This document shows positions 63,688 to 64,000 of a DNA stretch of 64,000 nt, one piece after another. The notes under the pieces were generated by a model. The model ran no database searches, was not told the origin of the DNA, and worked only from the letters and a program-made list of their open reading frames with translations. The DNA is from Alistipes sp. (lineage in GTDB: Bacteria; Bacteroidota; Bacteroidia; Bacteroidales; Rikenellaceae), in NCBI GenBank assembly GCA_017436185.1, contig JAFSDP010000005.1, positions 1 through 64,000 on the forward strand, written 5' to 3'. Each line of letters starts with the position of its first letter. The stretch's first letter is position 1. Position numbers and translations under genes: made by a program.

Positions 63688-64000
63688 TTATAGGTAGAGT
63701 GCAACGATGGCGGCAATGAGCAGAATCGGGTAGAGCAGCTGTGCCACCTGGTGACGCAGGCGGATAAAGAGTGCACCAAGCAGCAGGGCCGAGGGGACAG
63801 CGACCAACGCCTGCAACCAAGCGGGATCCGACACGGGGAAGAGGTAGAGTACCACCGTAAGGCAGAATAGGTGCGAGGCCATATAGAGCACCCGTCGTGC
63901 GGGGGCGGGCAGGGCGTAGCTGTTGCGACGGAAGAAGAGCAGGGCAATCAGATCGAGCACCATGAGCACGATGAGCGAGATACCCAGGACCCGATATCCA
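63688..64000 (-). CDS. Partial integral membrane protein
   Basis: The frame is open to the right edge of the window, so the start lies outside. At least 103 residues with four hydrophobic segments (around LIVLMVLDLIALLFF, VLYMASHLFCLTVVLYLF, LVAVPSALLLGALFI, LYPILLIAAIVALYL). No family recognised. Confidence 0.6.
   Translation of the reverse strand, partial: GYRVLGISLIVLMVLDLIALLFFRRNSYALPAPARRVLYMASHLFCLTVVLYLFPVSDPAWLQALVAVPSALLLGALFIRLRHQVAQLLYPILLIAAIVALYL

Overview
The window looks like chromosomal DNA from a Bacteroidota bacterium, most likely order Bacteroidales and by style closest to an Alistipes-like Rikenellaceae. Support: promoters of the TTTG-N20-TAnnTTTG type, no obvious Shine-Dalgarno sequences, S46 and M13 peptidases, lipoproteins with a Cys about 16-20 residues from the start, GH2 and GH43 enzymes, and moderately GC-rich coding with heavy use of TCG serine codons between AT-rich gaps. 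The genus is inference; I could not run a search.

Layout. 1-6438: end of pgk, an M13 peptidase lipoprotein and a GH2 beta-galactosidase. 6439-7210: a 770-base gene-free island of repeats around an isolated minus-strand promoter and possible small RNA. 7211-15984: a patatin/beta-barrel protein and pheS (divergent), then a coupled TPR / EnvC-like / ybeY / mnmG operon. 15986-16042: two parS-like palindromes. 16074-24002: minus-strand block of ilvE, metG, an S46 peptidase, nadA and mrp, with a very AT-rich gap between nadA and mrp that looks like a replication origin. 24167-36909: an all-plus block (sialidase-like, sppA, DUF1593, queD, polA, GH43, lipA, lipB, recJ). 37057-48321: SGNH hydrolase, LytTR regulator, nitroreductase, recO, xerD, porin, YeiH-type transporter, M3 peptidase, msrA and glutamine synthetase. 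48567-55210: small unknown proteins, a 6S-like structured RNA, a second SGNH hydrolase, threonine aldolase, pth-rplY and an ECF sigma module. 55311-64000: galE, kbl, Lrp, HAD, rdgB, folE, GNAT, two envelope proteins, an AraC regulator and a partial membrane protein.

How the genes fit together. Most are housekeeping: glycolysis, tRNA charging and modification, lipoylation, DNA replication and repair, NAD and pterin/queuosine synthesis (folE supplies the substrate of queD), and turnover of peptides and glycans at the envelope. No phage, transposase or CRISPR system is visible; xerD is the ordinary chromosomal recombinase.

The most interesting signals are non-coding: (1) the nadA-mrp gap with DnaA-box-like sites and an 11-bp phased array, close to the parS pair and mnmG and near a change in strand G/C bias; (2) a rod-shaped 6S-like RNA at about 49617-49811; (3) the island at 6451-7210, with two ATTACA arrays of 8-9 bp period, a dispersed AT-rich repeat family and an orphan promoter holding an operator-like palindrome.
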